Origin: CAWELS01 sp964468205 | Lineage (GTDB): Bacteria; Acidobacteriota; Terriglobia; Bryobacterales; Bryobacteraceae | Assembly: GCA_964468205.1 (NCBI GenBank) | Contig: CAYXVG010000003.1 | Location: forward strand, 1-64,000 | Direction of reading: 5' to 3' | DNA length: 64,000 nt | Part shown: positions 9,503-18,796 of the stretch, one piece after another | How the letters are laid out: each line of letters begins with the position of its first letter | Position numbering within the stretch: the stretch's first letter is position 1 | Made by a program: the position numbers and the translations under genes | Notes under the pieces: generated by a model | What the model was told of the DNA's origin: nothing | The model's database searches: none | The model's input: the letters and a program-made list of their open reading frames with translations, nothing else

Positions 9503-9709
9503 CTAGCCTTCGCCGCGGCGGCGGATGAGCCAGGGCTCAAATGCGCCCGGGTCGTCGAGTATCTCCCGCTCGAGTTCCCGGAACTGGGCGTCGATTACCA
9601 ACCGCTCAATATCCCTTCCCAGCGAGTAGTCGCCGCATATCGCACGCTTCTGCTCGATGAGAGACAGAATCGCATTGTAGAGTTCGAGCTGTTCAGTGGT
9701 CTGGCTCAT
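9503..9709 (-). CDS. Small hypothetical protein
   Basis: A 68-residue acidic, probably all-helical protein that I do not recognise. It is supported by a good ribosome site (AGGAGG, seven bases before the ATG) and by its amphipathic helices (LELYNAILSLIEQKR, IERLVIDAQFRELEREI). It sits alone between the serine-hydrolase pair and a glycerophosphodiesterase gene, all on the same strand. No signal peptide, Cys motif or catalytic pattern is visible. Confidence 0.6.
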   Translation of the reverse strand: MSQTTEQLELYNAILSLIEQKRAICGDYSLGRDIERLVIDAQFRELEREILDDPGAFEPWLIRRRGEG

Positions 9710-9755
9710 TCCGGGCCTCCTACTATATAGACGGCGCAGGAGGCCGGGAGTTGCC

Positions 9756-10604
9756 TTACTTTTTTCGCAATTTCATCAGGCCCGCCGGATCATCGGTAAG
9801 GATACCGTCAACTCCGATGGTGATCAGGCGCTGCCACTCGCCGGGATCGTCGGTAGTACCGGAAAAAACCTTGATGCCGGCGGCATGCAGAGTATCCACG
9901 TCTTCCGCCTTGACAATGGACCAATTGAGGAACTGATACTCCGCCCCCAATTCCTGGGCCGGCCCTACGTAGTCCGGCAGCCGTCTCCTTGGATTCAGCA
10001 GGCAGAGCCGGATGGCGGGATCGAGCGAACGCATCTCGCCCAGCGTCCGGTGATCGAAGGACTGAAGGATCACCCTCTCCTGCAGCCCATACCTCCGGAT
10101 CGCCGCGTAGAGCAGTTCGGCGAAACGCCGCGGGGATATGAAATGCGGTTCGCCGTCGGGAGCCATCTTCGTTTCCACCATCAGATCAACTCCGCTGCCG
10201 CGCAGCAGCGCAAACACCTCCTCCACCGCCGGCATCCGCGAACCGGGGGCCGTGATCTGATTCGGGTAGCCGGGATTCTTCCGCGTGCCGCAGTCGAAGC
10301 GCTGAGTTTCCGCAAAGTCCATCAGACGGATGTAGAGAGGCCCGGCCGGCGCGGGTCCACCGGGAATGAAGCAATTCTCTAAGTTCACCGATACGTCATG
10401 ATTGACGACAATCCGGTCGTCCGCGGTCACGACCGTATCGAGCTCGACAACGTCCACGCCCAGATCAACTGCATGCTGGAAAGCGGCAAGTGTATTCTCG
10501 GAGCGGAGGGCGCGGCAACCGCGGTGTCCCATCACGAGGATATCCGGAGATTGCGCGAAGCTGATTGTCGCTAGCAGGAATGCGAGAGCCGTCTTCTGAT
10601 ACAT
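9756..10604 (-). CDS. Secreted glycerophosphodiester phosphodiesterase
   Basis: GDPD-family TIM-barrel enzyme that splits glycerophosphodiesters into glycerol-3-phosphate and an alcohol. A Sec signal (residues 1-17) precedes the family motif MGHRGCRALRSENTLAAF around residue 26, then VELDTVVTADDRIVVNHD, which supplies the acidic metal ligands and second catalytic His. The DLMVETK segment gives the usual third metal site. Length (282 aa) is normal for the family. It is the first gene of a loose minus-strand group here; phospholipid headgroup scavenging in the periplasm is the likely role. Confidence 0.88.
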   Translation of the reverse strand: MYQKTALAFLLATISFAQSPDILVMGHRGCRALRSENTLAAFQHAVDLGVDVVELDTVVTADDRIVVNHDVSVNLENCFIPGGPAPAGPLYIRLMDFAETQRFDCGTRKNPGYPNQITAPGSRMPAVEEVFALLRGSGVDLMVETKMAPDGEPHFISPRRFAELLYAAIRRYGLQERVILQSFDHRTLGEMRSLDPAIRLCLLNPRRRLPDYVGPAQELGAEYQFLNWSIVKAEDVDTLHAAGIKVFSGTTDDPGEWQRLITIGVDGILTDDPAGLMKLRKK

Positions 10605-10628
10605 CGAACCTGTCTTCCTCTCCCGGTA

Positions 10629-11072
10629 TTACTCCTTCGGGCGTTCCCCGGGATCTTTCACCAGCCGGGTGAATTTCAGCGGCTTTTCGGCGCCTTCGCT
10701 GTGGATCAGCAAGTAGGGTCCGCTGATACCAATGCGATTCGCCTTCTCTAGCGCGGCCAGGTAACGCTGCTCCTGGTCCATTACCGCCTCGGGGCACATC
10801 CGCCGGGTCGATCCCAGCGGGCCGAATCTGACGGAGTCCCCCTTGATTTTCACCGGGCCGAAGAACCGATTGCACCCGCCGTTACCGGCAACCTGTTTTT
10901 CTGATTCGAACTTCAACGTCGGCTGAACGATGTCCCTCACCCCAGTGCCACCGAAAGCTTCCAGCAGGAAATCGGCTCCGGCGAGTTCTTTCGGGTCAAC
11001 CGTTCGTTCCGACTCGTCTGCCAGGACAAACAATGCGGCCAGCCCAAGGCCCAAAGCGGCGAAGTGTCGCAT
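10629..11072 (-). CDS. META/HslJ-like domain protein, exported
   Basis: A 147-residue protein with a short signal sequence (MRHFAALGLGLAALFVLA) and one META (DUF306) domain: GNGGCNRFFG, then FGPLGSTRRMCPE and EQRYLAALEKA, the classic conserved blocks of the family. META proteins such as HslJ are outer-membrane or periplasmic proteins linked to stress or antibiotic tolerance with no known enzyme activity. A GGAGG site lies just upstream of the ATG. The gene is flanked on the same strand by the DUF481 barrel gene and the glycerophosphodiesterase gene. Confidence 0.82.
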   Translation of the reverse strand: MRHFAALGLGLAALFVLADESERTVDPKELAGADFLLEAFGGTGVRDIVQPTLKFESEKQVAGNGGCNRFFGPVKIKGDSVRFGPLGSTRRMCPEAVMDQEQRYLAALEKANRIGISGPYLLIHSEGAEKPLKFTRLVKDPGERPKE

Positions 11073-11087
11073 CGCATCCTCCGCGGA

Positions 11088-12152
11088 CTATTCTTGCTCA
11101 AAGGAGTACTTGATGCCGGCGGTGAAGATAATGTCGCTCTTCTTGTTGCCGGGGAGCGGATTTGAGAGGAACCGGCTGCTGACCCCGGCTGTAAACGAGA
11201 ACGCGCTGCTGATCTTGAAGTCGGCGCCCCCTTCGAAGTTGAAACGGTACTCGCCCCGGTTCGATATGTTGGGGAATAGCGAAAAGGCTTGGTAGAGTTT
11301 GACCCGGCTATTGATCCGATGATCGGAGTTTTCCCCGAAGTTAACTTCGAACGAGTTTCGTGTCTCACCCGTGGAAAAGGCCTCACGATTCCAGTTGGCG
11401 CCGCCTTCGAAGTCCCAGTTGTGGGTGTTACCCCGGATGATGTGGTATCCGAGACCACCGCCGAGGACGGCGCGGAGATCAAGATTCTGGAACTCGTCAA
11501 AGTCGAACGCGGTGGTCCCGTGAAGGAACATTTTCTCGCTGATGTCACGGTCATAACCCGCTTTGCCGCTGATCCGGTTAGCGGTGGCGCCGGAAGGCTC
11601 CGTTGTGCTCTGCGTTGAATAGATCTGCGCGAAGCTGAGCGTGATCTTATCGAAGCCGGTTTGGCGGATCACTTCAGCACCGGTGGAGATGGTGGATGTG
11701 CTCGCATTTCCGGTGGCGCCCGCCCAGCCGAAGTCGATGGCGCCTCTCCAGAAGTCCAGCCAGCCGGGGTTGGTCTGCCTTTCTTGCTCGCGCTCCCACG
11801 CGGCCTGAGCCGCGTCGTCACGGATAGCCTGGAAATCGCTGATCGCCAGCGTCACCGCGGTGTCATCTTCCTTCTTGACCCGCAGTTCGTCCCCGCTGGT
11901 CTCGATCGTGCCCACAATCTTCGCTCCGGAGGCTGTGGTGATGTTGAGCGGTTCATCGGTCTCGATGGATGTGACGCCCTTCCTGTCAATGCTGACGTCG
12001 CCCATGAACTCGGTCTTCACAGTGATCTTGCCCCCGTCCGTGTTCACGATCTGTCCGGTTACGCGGTCGCCGTTGGTAAGCGTGACGACGTCGGCCAACA
12101 CCCCGATGGGCGCAAAAGACAAAAGGAGCATTGTGAATAGAGCGAATCGCAT
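11088..12152 (-). CDS. DUF481 outer-membrane beta-barrel protein
   Basis: The start at 12152 is chosen because TTGGAGGAAAC just upstream reads as the ribosome site; the in-frame TTG at 12170 is part of that site. The signal peptide (MRFALFTMLLLSFAPIGVLA) is followed by an SH3-like stretch (NGDRVTGQIVNTDGGKITVKT, split over residues 26-47) that recurs as ASGAKIVGTIE. From about residue 135 comes a DUF481 (YdiY-like) barrel of alternating strands ending in an aromatic-rich strand (IIFTAGIKYSFEQE). Members are thought to be salt- or acid-induced outer-membrane proteins; function is not known. Confidence 0.85.
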   Translation of the reverse strand: MRFALFTMLLLSFAPIGVLADVVTLTNGDRVTGQIVNTDGGKITVKTEFMGDVSIDRKGVTSIETDEPLNITTASGAKIVGTIETSGDELRVKKEDDTAVTLAISDFQAIRDDAAQAAWEREQERQTNPGWLDFWRGAIDFGWAGATGNASTSTISTGAEVIRQTGFDKITLSFAQIYSTQSTTEPSGATANRISGKAGYDRDISEKMFLHGTTAFDFDEFQNLDLRAVLGGGLGYHIIRGNTHNWDFEGGANWNREAFSTGETRNSFEVNFGENSDHRINSRVKLYQAFSLFPNISNRGEYRFNFEGGADFKISSAFSFTAGVSSRFLSNPLPGNKKSDIIFTAGIKYSFEQE

Positions 12153-12323
12153 GAACGAAGTTTCCTCCAAGTTGTAATGATAAGACGTCTGCGTTGGCCG
12201 CTTTATTTTTCAACGGTTCTCTGCGACGGTGGCTGTTCTCATGCAGTCGTCGTTCGTTGATGGACGTGGCCTTTTTTGCCTTGGAGAGCCCGTCACCATT
12301 CTCGATGTTAGAATGCAGGCACT

Positions 12324-13340
12324 ATGATGGCTGCTCCAATCGTCGATGGCACAACTGGATTTGCGCGAACCTTGGTCCTGCTCATCTCATTGGCGCTGGT
12401 GGCGGCGCCGGTAGCGGCCGACTTGCCGGATCTGCCCATTCGCAAGGCTTCTGTTGTGATTGTCGACAACGACGATCACCGGGACGTCTACACGGATGAA
12501 TACGTCATCGCTTTGGCCGAACTGGGCGAAATTCGGCTCGACTCGCTGATCACCACCTACTCTGGCAATCGGCGGGAATACGATCTGTTCGTTCCCGGCC
12601 GGGCCCGGATTCTGGATCTCGCTCGGCGATCCGGCGTCGAGATTCGACCGGCGGCGCTCGAAGGAACGTTCAGCCGATTGAAGCGTCCGCGGTCAGGGCG
12701 CATTGAAGACACGGTCTCGCTCGGCTTACCAGCAGCCGCGCGGATCGTCAGTGTAGCCCGCAACGCCTCGCCGGGCAGTCCGCTTGTGGTCGTGTGTGGT
12801 GGACAGTTGACCGTCGTTGCCGATGCCTATCTACAAGATCCATCAATCGCGCCCAAGGTCATCGTCAGCGGCATTTTTGGCGCCAGCGCTCTCGACTACA
12901 ACGGAGGTCTCGATGCGTGGGCGTGGGCTATTGTCGTGTCCCGATTCCAGGTGGTGGCAGTGCCCATCGGTCCCCCCAAACAGCGCGGTGTAGTTTGGTC
13001 ACAGCGGGCTCCCGAAGTCCCAGTGGCGCGTCTTGCAGCGGAACTGCCGCAGAGCGTCCCCTTATTTCACTGGATGTTCGAGAAGAAGCATCCATCCAAT
13101 GGTCTCCCGTCGGGGCATGACTTTGATGGGCATGCCGCCATTGTCCTCACGCGCCCGGAGTACCTAACGCAAGTCCAGCGCTACCGGCCCTCTGGGTTGG
13201 ACGAGCGGGGGCGGCCAGTGTTGACGCCTGACCCCCGAGGCCCCATCCACGAAGCGATGGAGGCTGACAAGTCTGTTGCAACCAGTGAATTCTGGCGAGT
13301 GATGGGATCTTTGCGCGACAAGCTGCACGAGAAACCGTAG
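12324..13340 (+). CDS. Secreted nucleoside-hydrolase-like protein
   Basis: Likely an exported member of the inosine/uridine nucleoside N-ribohydrolase fold. After an N-terminal signal (hydrophobic about residues 16-36) comes VIVDNDDHRDVYTDEYVIAL, a stretched form of the family calcium site DxDxxxDD, and LVVVCGGQLTVVADAYLQDP, which matches the vpLGPLTNiA segment. The region GGLDAWAWAIV replaces the usual NxxxDPxAA. Because the calcium-binding motif is longer and altered, the protein may bind a different ligand or be a distant branch. It stands alone, transcribed divergently from the DUF481 gene. Confidence 0.6.
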   Translation: MMAAPIVDGTTGFARTLVLLISLALVAAPVAADLPDLPIRKASVVIVDNDDHRDVYTDEYVIALAELGEIRLDSLITTYSGNRREYDLFVPGRARILDLARRSGVEIRPAALEGTFSRLKRPRSGRIEDTVSLGLPAAARIVSVARNASPGSPLVVVCGGQLTVVADAYLQDPSIAPKVIVSGIFGASALDYNGGLDAWAWAIVVSRFQVVAVPIGPPKQRGVVWSQRAPEVPVARLAAELPQSVPLFHWMFEKKHPSNGLPSGHDFDGHAAIVLTRPEYLTQVQRYRPSGLDERGRPVLTPDPRGPIHEAMEADKSVATSEFWRVMGSLRDKLHEKP

Positions 13341-13362
13341 CAGACCGCGCGGCAGCCTCCTA

Positions 13363-14007
13363 CTAATGACACGCCCGCTCCGAGCAGCCGCAATTCTTGC
13401 CCCGAAGCGCACGGTAGCCTTCAATCGCGATGATCGGGACCATTGCCAGCCCGGCGGCCGGGTCCGCCCACCACCAGCCGAAAAGAGCGTTCAGCGCCAG
13501 GCCTCCCACAAGAATGAAGGAGAGATAGAAGCAGAAGTCGGTCTGTTTGGCGTCGGCTTCCATGGCTCCGCTGTCGAGGCCCACGGCGACCTTACGCTTC
13601 TCGCGGGCGAGTATGGGCATGACGATGATGGAGACGACGCCGAGGACGATCCCGACAATGCTTTCCGAAGGAGCTTCCTCGTGTAGCAGGGAGGTCACCG
13701 CTTCGTACGCGACATATGCAGCCAGGACCGCAAAGCAGAGTCCGACTACGCGCAGGCTGGCGCGCTCGATACGCTCGCGGTCGGCCGGTTCATCCTGACG
13801 AAGGCGCCAGAGCAAGGCCAGACTCGATGTCACTTCGATCAGGCTGTCGATGCTGAACCCCACGAGCACCACGCTCCCCGACAGGAATCCGGCCGCGAGC
13901 CCGATCACGGATTCGAGCAGGTTATAGCCGATAGAGAAGTACTCCAGTTTCCGGCCCCGGCTTAGAAACTCAGCGCGTTTCGCCATCTCCAGCGTCGTGG
14001 TGCTCAT
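13363..14007 (-). CDS. Cation diffusion facilitator-like membrane protein
   Basis: Integral membrane protein of 214 residues with about six transmembrane helices, resembling the cation-efflux (CDF) superfamily. ATG 14007 follows an AAGGG site; a TTG two codons upstream is less likely. The helix-2 region contains SIDSLIEVTSSLALLWRL, equivalent to the family HxxxD/DxxxD metal site, and a second pair (SGAMEADAKQTD) lies between helices 4 and 5. A Cys-rich tail (KNCGCSERACH) could bind metal. The cytoplasmic C-terminal domain of classic CDF proteins is missing, typical of the short subgroup. Exported ion unknown. Confidence 0.78.
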   Translation of the reverse strand: MSTTTLEMAKRAEFLSRGRKLEYFSIGYNLLESVIGLAAGFLSGSVVLVGFSIDSLIEVTSSLALLWRLRQDEPADRERIERASLRVVGLCFAVLAAYVAYEAVTSLLHEEAPSESIVGIVLGVVSIIVMPILAREKRKVAVGLDSGAMEADAKQTDFCFYLSFILVGGLALNALFGWWWADPAAGLAMVPIIAIEGYRALRGKNCGCSERACH

Positions 14008-14144
14008 CTTCAATCCCTTCTAGTATCCGATTGTAATGGCACGACTCTGTGCCCCGCCCGGTTGTCCCCGGCGATGCGCCCCAACGTTGCGTTTCTCCCC
14101 GGCATTAGGTATACGTGTAGAATTCAATACGGAGGAGACGCCCC

Positions 14145-15317
14145 TTGATTGTTGGAGTTCCAAACGAGACGTTCCCGGGAGAACGGCGCGTTGCTCTCGT
14201 TCCCGCTGCGCTCGGCAGGCTCATTAAGGCCGGTGCGGAAATCCTGGTCGCGCCGGGGGCAGGACTGTCTTCCGGGCATTCCGACGATGAGTACGTCAAG
14301 GCTGGCGCCCGGTTGGCCGTATCGCGGGAGGACGTTTTTGAACAGGCCGAAGTGATTCTGCAAGTGCGATCCTACGGCTCGAACCCGGATGCGGGCGAGC
14401 CGGACCTCTCCGCGCTCCGCGAGGGTCAGACAGTTATTGGCTTGGCCGATCCGCTTTCCGCGCCGCAGGCTGTGGAGGCGGTCGCCCGGACCGGTGCGAC
14501 GTCCTTCTCGATGGAAATGATGCCCCGCATCACGCGCGCGCAGTCGATGGACGTGCTTTCCTCCATGGCGACTATCGCCGGGTACAAGGCCGTATTGCTC
14601 GGCGCGAACCGGCTGCCGAAGATGTTTCCGCTCCTCATGACGGCGGCCGGTACCATCTCTCCAGCCAAAGTGCTGGTCATCGGCGTCGGCGTCGCCGGAC
14701 TGCAGGCAATTGCAACGGCGAAGCGGCTCGGCGCGGTGGTGACGGCCTACGACATTCGACCCGCGGTGAAGGAGCAGGTGCAGAGTCTCGGGGCGAAATT
14801 CCTCGAACTCGAACTCGAAGCCGGCGCCGCCGAGGACAAAGGCGGCTACGCCAAGGAGCAAGACGAGGAGTTCTACCGGAAACAGCGGGAGATGATGGCC
14901 GGCGCGGTCGCCGAGTCCGATGTGGTGATCACCACTGCTGCAGTGCCGGGCAAGAAGGCCCCCATCCTCGTCACGGCGGATATGGTCAGGGGAATGCGCG
15001 CCGGCTCGGTCGTTGTGGACATCGCCGCCGAGCGCGGCGGTAACTGTGAGATGACCCGTCCGGGTGAAGAGGTGGACGAGGCTGGCGTTGTCGTGCTTGG
15101 CCCGCTGAACGTCCCCTCGACCATCCCCACCCACGCCAGCCAAATGTATGCCCGCAATGTCCAGACCTTCCTTTCGCACATGATGAAGGAGGGGCAGCTT
15201 GCCATTGACCGTGAAGACGAGATTGTCGCCGGAACTCTACTCACCCACGGTGGAGAAGTGGTGCATCCACGGGTCCTCGAGTTGCTCGGCAGGCCGCAAA
15301 ATCAGCAGGAGTCATAA
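14145..15317 (+). CDS. pntAA: NAD(P) transhydrogenase subunit alpha, part 1
   Basis: NAD(H)-binding domain I of the proton-translocating transhydrogenase, which reduces NADP+ with NADH using the proton gradient. It starts at TTG 14145 after a good ribosome site (CGGAGGAG); the protein opens IVGVPNETFPGERRVALVP as in all family members. The Rossmann motif VIGVGVAGLQAIATAKRLGA is around residue 182, and the mobile-loop/hydride region (AERGGNCEMT) is around 300. The membrane part of alpha is a separate downstream gene, giving the three-gene PntAA-PntAB-PntB form. Confidence 0.96.
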   Translation: MIVGVPNETFPGERRVALVPAALGRLIKAGAEILVAPGAGLSSGHSDDEYVKAGARLAVSREDVFEQAEVILQVRSYGSNPDAGEPDLSALREGQTVIGLADPLSAPQAVEAVARTGATSFSMEMMPRITRAQSMDVLSSMATIAGYKAVLLGANRLPKMFPLLMTAAGTISPAKVLVIGVGVAGLQAIATAKRLGAVVTAYDIRPAVKEQVQSLGAKFLELELEAGAAEDKGGYAKEQDEEFYRKQREMMAGAVAESDVVITTAAVPGKKAPILVTADMVRGMRAGSVVVDIAAERGGNCEMTRPGEEVDEAGVVVLGPLNVPSTIPTHASQMYARNVQTFLSHMMKEGQLAIDREDEIVAGTLLTHGGEVVHPRVLELLGRPQNQQES

Positions 15318-15318
15318 T

Positions 15319-15597
15319 ATGGAAGCGCTCGTCGTCTCACTCACGATATTCGTCCTGGCGATCTTTGTCGGCTTCGAGATCATCACCAAGGTGCCGCCAA
15401 CCCTGCACACGCCGCTCATGTCCGGCTCGAATGCGATTTCCGGTATCACGCTCGTAGGGGCCGTGCTCTCGGCCGGCGCCCAACAGACCACGCTGACGAC
15501 AGTGCTCGGTTTCCTGGCTGTCGTCTTCGCCACCATCAACGTGGTTGGTGGCTACCTGGTAACGCACCGGATGCTCGGAATGTTCAAGAAGAAGTAG
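15319..15597 (+). CDS. pntAB: NAD(P) transhydrogenase subunit alpha, part 2
   Basis: A 92-residue integral membrane subunit (part of domain II) with three hydrophobic helices. It includes LTIFVLAIFVGFEIITKVPP and the conserved loop TLHTPLMSGSNAISGI, the family signature. ATG 15319 is one base after the pntAA stop; an AGGAG site lies inside the end of pntAA. It forms the proton channel together with PntB. Confidence 0.95.
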   Translation: MEALVVSLTIFVLAIFVGFEIITKVPPTLHTPLMSGSNAISGITLVGAVLSAGAQQTTLTTVLGFLAVVFATINVVGGYLVTHRMLGMFKKK

Positions 15598-15625
15598 GAC
15601 TGCGGAGGTTCACGGAGAGAATTCC

Positions 15626-17020
15626 ATGTCGAACGCGCTGATTAACGTCATCTATCTGGTCGCCGCCGTCCTCTTCATCCTAGGTATCAAGGGACTCACC
15701 CATCCCCGCACCGCGGTCCGAGGCAACCTCATGTCCGCGGCCGCCATGTTTATCGCTGTAATCGTCACCTTAACGCACCAGGATATCGTCGATTTCAAGG
15801 TGATCCTTGCGGGCGTAGTCGTCGGCGGGGCGATCGGCGCGATCGCCGCCGTCCGGGTGCCGATGACATCCATGCCGGAACTGGTGGCACTGTTCAATGG
15901 ATTTGGCGGAGGCGCTTCGGTTCTCGTGGCCGGCGCGGCTTTGTTTGAGGCGCAGCCAACAATACAAAGTGTCGCGCCGGACTTCACCGTTGCCACGGTC
16001 TTCAGCGGACTGGTCGGAGGAGTCACATTCTGGGGATCGCTGATCGCCTTCGGAAAACTGCAGGGAATCCTGCCCGGCGCCCCGGTACTCTTTAAAGGAC
16101 AGCATCTCCTGAATGCGCTGCTGGCGCTGATCGCTTTGGCCGCCGGCGCCGTGCTTGTGATTCAGCCGGACGAGCCGGTGGTCTATTGGGCTTTGATCGG
16201 TGTCGCATCCGTGCTTGGCGTTCTGATGACGATCCCGATCGGCGGGGCGGACATGCCGGTTGTGATCTCATTGCTGAACTCCTACTCCGGAATCGCCGCT
16301 GCTTCCACCGGCTTCGTTCTCAACAACAACATGCTCATCATCGCCGGGTCGTTGGTCGGCGCCTCGGGGCTCATTCTTACCGGCATCATGTGCAAAGCCA
16401 TGAACCGCCCACTCACGAACGTCCTCTTCGGCGGGTTCGGGGCGGAATCCTCCGCCGGCGGGGCGACGGCCGACGCCGTCTATGAAGGCAAGGTGAAAGC
16501 GACCAGCGGCGACGAGGTCGGCATGATCCTCGAGTCTGCCCGGCGCGTCGTCGTCGTCCCCGGCTATGGACTGGCCGTATCCCAGGCGCAGCACCAGGTG
16601 CGGCAACTGGCGGACCTACTGGAGGCGCGCGGTACTGAGGTCCTCTACGGGATTCACCCGGTTGCAGGCCGCATGCCCGGCCACATGAACGTGCTGCTGG
16701 CCGAAGCCGAAGTACCTTACGACAAGCTCATCGAAATGGATGAAGTGAATCCGATGTTCTCCGAGACCGATGTCGCGATTGTAATCGGCGCGAACGATGT
16801 CGTCAATCCGGTGGCTCGCACAGACCCGAGCTCTCCGATCGCCGGAATGCCGATCCTCGACGTCGACAAGGCAAACACGGTCATCATCATCAAGCGCAGC
16901 CTCAGCCCCGGTTTCGCCGGCATCCCGAACCCCCTCTTCGCCGCTGATAACGCGCTCATGTTCTTCGGCGACGGGAAGAAGGCCCTCAACGACATCATTG
17001 CCGCCGTGAAGGAACTCTAG
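15626..17020 (+). CDS. pntB: NAD(P) transhydrogenase subunit beta
   Basis: Membrane subunit of 464 residues. The N-terminal ~270 residues hold many transmembrane helices of domain II, including VRVPMTSMPELVALFNGFGG. The C-terminal ~190 residues are the soluble NADP(H)-binding domain III, with PGYGLAVSQAQHQV, HPVAGRMPGHMNVLLAEA, GANDVVNP and KRSLSPGFAG, all characteristic. It completes the pntAA-pntAB-pntB operon; the gaps between genes are 1 and 28 bases. The enzyme supplies NADPH for biosynthesis. Confidence 0.96.
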   Translation: MSNALINVIYLVAAVLFILGIKGLTHPRTAVRGNLMSAAAMFIAVIVTLTHQDIVDFKVILAGVVVGGAIGAIAAVRVPMTSMPELVALFNGFGGGASVLVAGAALFEAQPTIQSVAPDFTVATVFSGLVGGVTFWGSLIAFGKLQGILPGAPVLFKGQHLLNALLALIALAAGAVLVIQPDEPVVYWALIGVASVLGVLMTIPIGGADMPVVISLLNSYSGIAAASTGFVLNNNMLIIAGSLVGASGLILTGIMCKAMNRPLTNVLFGGFGAESSAGGATADAVYEGKVKATSGDEVGMILESARRVVVVPGYGLAVSQAQHQVRQLADLLEARGTEVLYGIHPVAGRMPGHMNVLLAEAEVPYDKLIEMDEVNPMFSETDVAIVIGANDVVNPVARTDPSSPIAGMPILDVDKANTVIIIKRSLSPGFAGIPNPLFAADNALMFFGDGKKALNDIIAAVKEL

Positions 17021-17129
17021 CCCGGGGCCGGAGTTGTTGCATCCTCCGCCCCGCCGGTGTTTGGCTGCCCGCGCCGCCCGAATCTGTGATACGTTTCTCT
17101 TATCGGAACATTAGAAGGAGGGGCATTCA

Positions 17130-18023
17130 ATGTCTCACAACTCCAGACGCGATTTCCTGAAAGCCACCTTGGGAACGGCGGGGGCACTGGCAATCGGCGG
17201 AACGGCAGTCCCTGTCCAAGCAGCCAAGCGATCCGCGACGGACTGGGTCGCGCTTGGCAACTCCGGCATTAAGGTAACCCGGCTGGCTCTCGGCACCGGC
17301 ACCTTCGGCGGGCGGATTCAGCGGGAAATGCCGCAGGAAGAGTTCACCCGGATTGTGCGGCACGCCTATGACCGCGGCGTCCGCTTCTTCGAGTCGGCCG
17401 ACTCCTATGCGGAGATGCACGAGCGCCTCGCCATCGCCCTCAAGGGCATACCGCGCGACTCTTACAAACTGATGACCAAGCTTCGCCTGCGGGATGCCGC
17501 CGACGCCAGAACCAACATCGATCGTTTTCGCAAGGAACTGAACTCGGACTACTTCGACATCCTGCTCATGCACTGCGTCCGCACGCCGGACTGGCCGCAT
17601 GAGTACGAGAAACTCGCCGGCGAGTTCAACGAGGTCAAGGGAAAACAGATTATCCGGGCCAAGGGGGCTTCCTGCCATGGGCTGTTGCCGCTGCGGGCCT
17701 TCCCCGGCAATAAGTGGCTCGACGTGGCGTTGATCCGCATCAACCATGACGGCGCCCGGATGGATATGCTGAATCCACGCGGCGAGGGGAAGGGCGATGT
17801 CAACGAAGTGGTTTCCCATGTCAAGAAGATTCACGGCCAGGGTACCGGTGTGCTCGGCATGAAGATCATCGGCGAAGGCTCTTTCCAGTCGGCGGAGCAG
17901 CGCGACGCCTCCATTAAGTTCGTGACACAGCTTGGTACCGTGGATGCGGTGACTATTGGCTTCAAAAGTACCGCCGAGGTGGATGAAGCAATCGAGCGTA
18001 TGAACACCCACTTGAACGCTTGA
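17130..18023 (+). CDS. Tat-exported aldo/keto reductase
   Basis: Aldo/keto reductase of 297 residues with a twin-arginine leader (NSRRDFLKATLGTAGALAIG), starting seven bases after AGAAGGAGG. The (beta/alpha)8 barrel motifs are recognisable: GTGTFGG near the N terminus, then FFESADSYAEMHERL with the catalytic Asp and Tyr, and KLMTKLRL with the Lys. It lacks the usual C-terminal Fe-S extension. Export suggests a periplasmic oxidoreductase whose folded NADP-bound form is moved by Tat. It sits between pnt and the ABC importer with its own 5' region. Confidence 0.87.
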   Translation: MSHNSRRDFLKATLGTAGALAIGGTAVPVQAAKRSATDWVALGNSGIKVTRLALGTGTFGGRIQREMPQEEFTRIVRHAYDRGVRFFESADSYAEMHERLAIALKGIPRDSYKLMTKLRLRDAADARTNIDRFRKELNSDYFDILLMHCVRTPDWPHEYEKLAGEFNEVKGKQIIRAKGASCHGLLPLRAFPGNKWLDVALIRINHDGARMDMLNPRGEGKGDVNEVVSHVKKIHGQGTGVLGMKIIGEGSFQSAEQRDASIKFVTQLGTVDAVTIGFKSTAEVDEAIERMNTHLNA

Positions 18024-18052
18024 CCATGGCCGGACGGAGCGAGACGGCCTAG

Positions 18053-18796
18053 ATGGGCGTCCCGGTCGCTTTCGATCGTGTGACGTACGAGGTTGGCGGG
18101 AAGGTTGTCCTGCGCGATCTGAGCTGCGAGGTGCGTCCCGGCGAAACGCTCGTCCTGCTGGGACGGAGCGGATCGGGGAAGACCACGGCGCTGAAGATGG
18201 TCAACCGCCTGCTCGAGCCGACGAGCGGGGAGGTGCTGGTTGACGGCCGTCCGACTCCGGAGTGGGAGCCGATTCGCCTGCGGCGAAAAATCGGTTATGT
18301 GATACAAGAAATCGGCCTGCTGCCTCACTACACCGTGGGAGAGAACGTCGGCGTGGTGCCCGAGATCGACGGATGGCCGCGGCAACGGATCCTGGAACGG
18401 GTGGACGAGATGCTCGAGCTAGTCGGACTGCCGGCGGATGAGTTCCGCGACCGCTATCCCGAGCAACTCTCCGGCGGGCAGCGCCAGCGCATCGGAGTGG
18501 CCCGCGCGCTGGCGGCGGACCCCGCTCTGCTGCTCTTTGACGAGCCTTTCGGCGCGCTTGACCCGGTGACCCGCCAGGAGGTCCAGGCGCAGTTCCTGGA
18601 CCTGCGCCGCGGCCTCGGCAAGACGGCCATCTTCGTAACGCACGACATCCATGAAGCGATGGCGATCGCGAACCGGATCGGCCTTTTGCATCAGGGGCGG
18701 CTCGAGTTTCTCGGGGAGCCCGGGGAATTCCTTCGGGCCGATTCGGAGGAGGCCGCGGCATTCCGCTCCTGTCTCGATCCCGGAAGGAACAGCTAA
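18053..18796 (+). CDS. ABC transporter ATPase, osmoprotectant (glycine betaine/choline) type
   Basis: ATP-binding subunit of an importer for quaternary amines (OpuCA/ProV-like). Walker A is GRSGSGKTTALK near residue 36, the signature LSGGQRQRIGVARAL, Walker B LLLFDEPFGALDP, and the switch VTHD follow at normal spacing. The segment ALKMVNRLLEPTSGEVLVDG is typical of the OpuA/ProV group. There is no C-terminal CBS domain pair, so the osmosensing part of OpuA/OpuCA is absent. The stop overlaps the permease start (A of TAATG). Confidence 0.9.
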   Translation: MGVPVAFDRVTYEVGGKVVLRDLSCEVRPGETLVLLGRSGSGKTTALKMVNRLLEPTSGEVLVDGRPTPEWEPIRLRRKIGYVIQEIGLLPHYTVGENVGVVPEIDGWPRQRILERVDEMLELVGLPADEFRDRYPEQLSGGQRQRIGVARALAADPALLLFDEPFGALDPVTRQEVQAQFLDLRRGLGKTAIFVTHDIHEAMAIANRIGLLHQGRLEFLGEPGEFLRADSEEAAAFRSCLDPGRNS

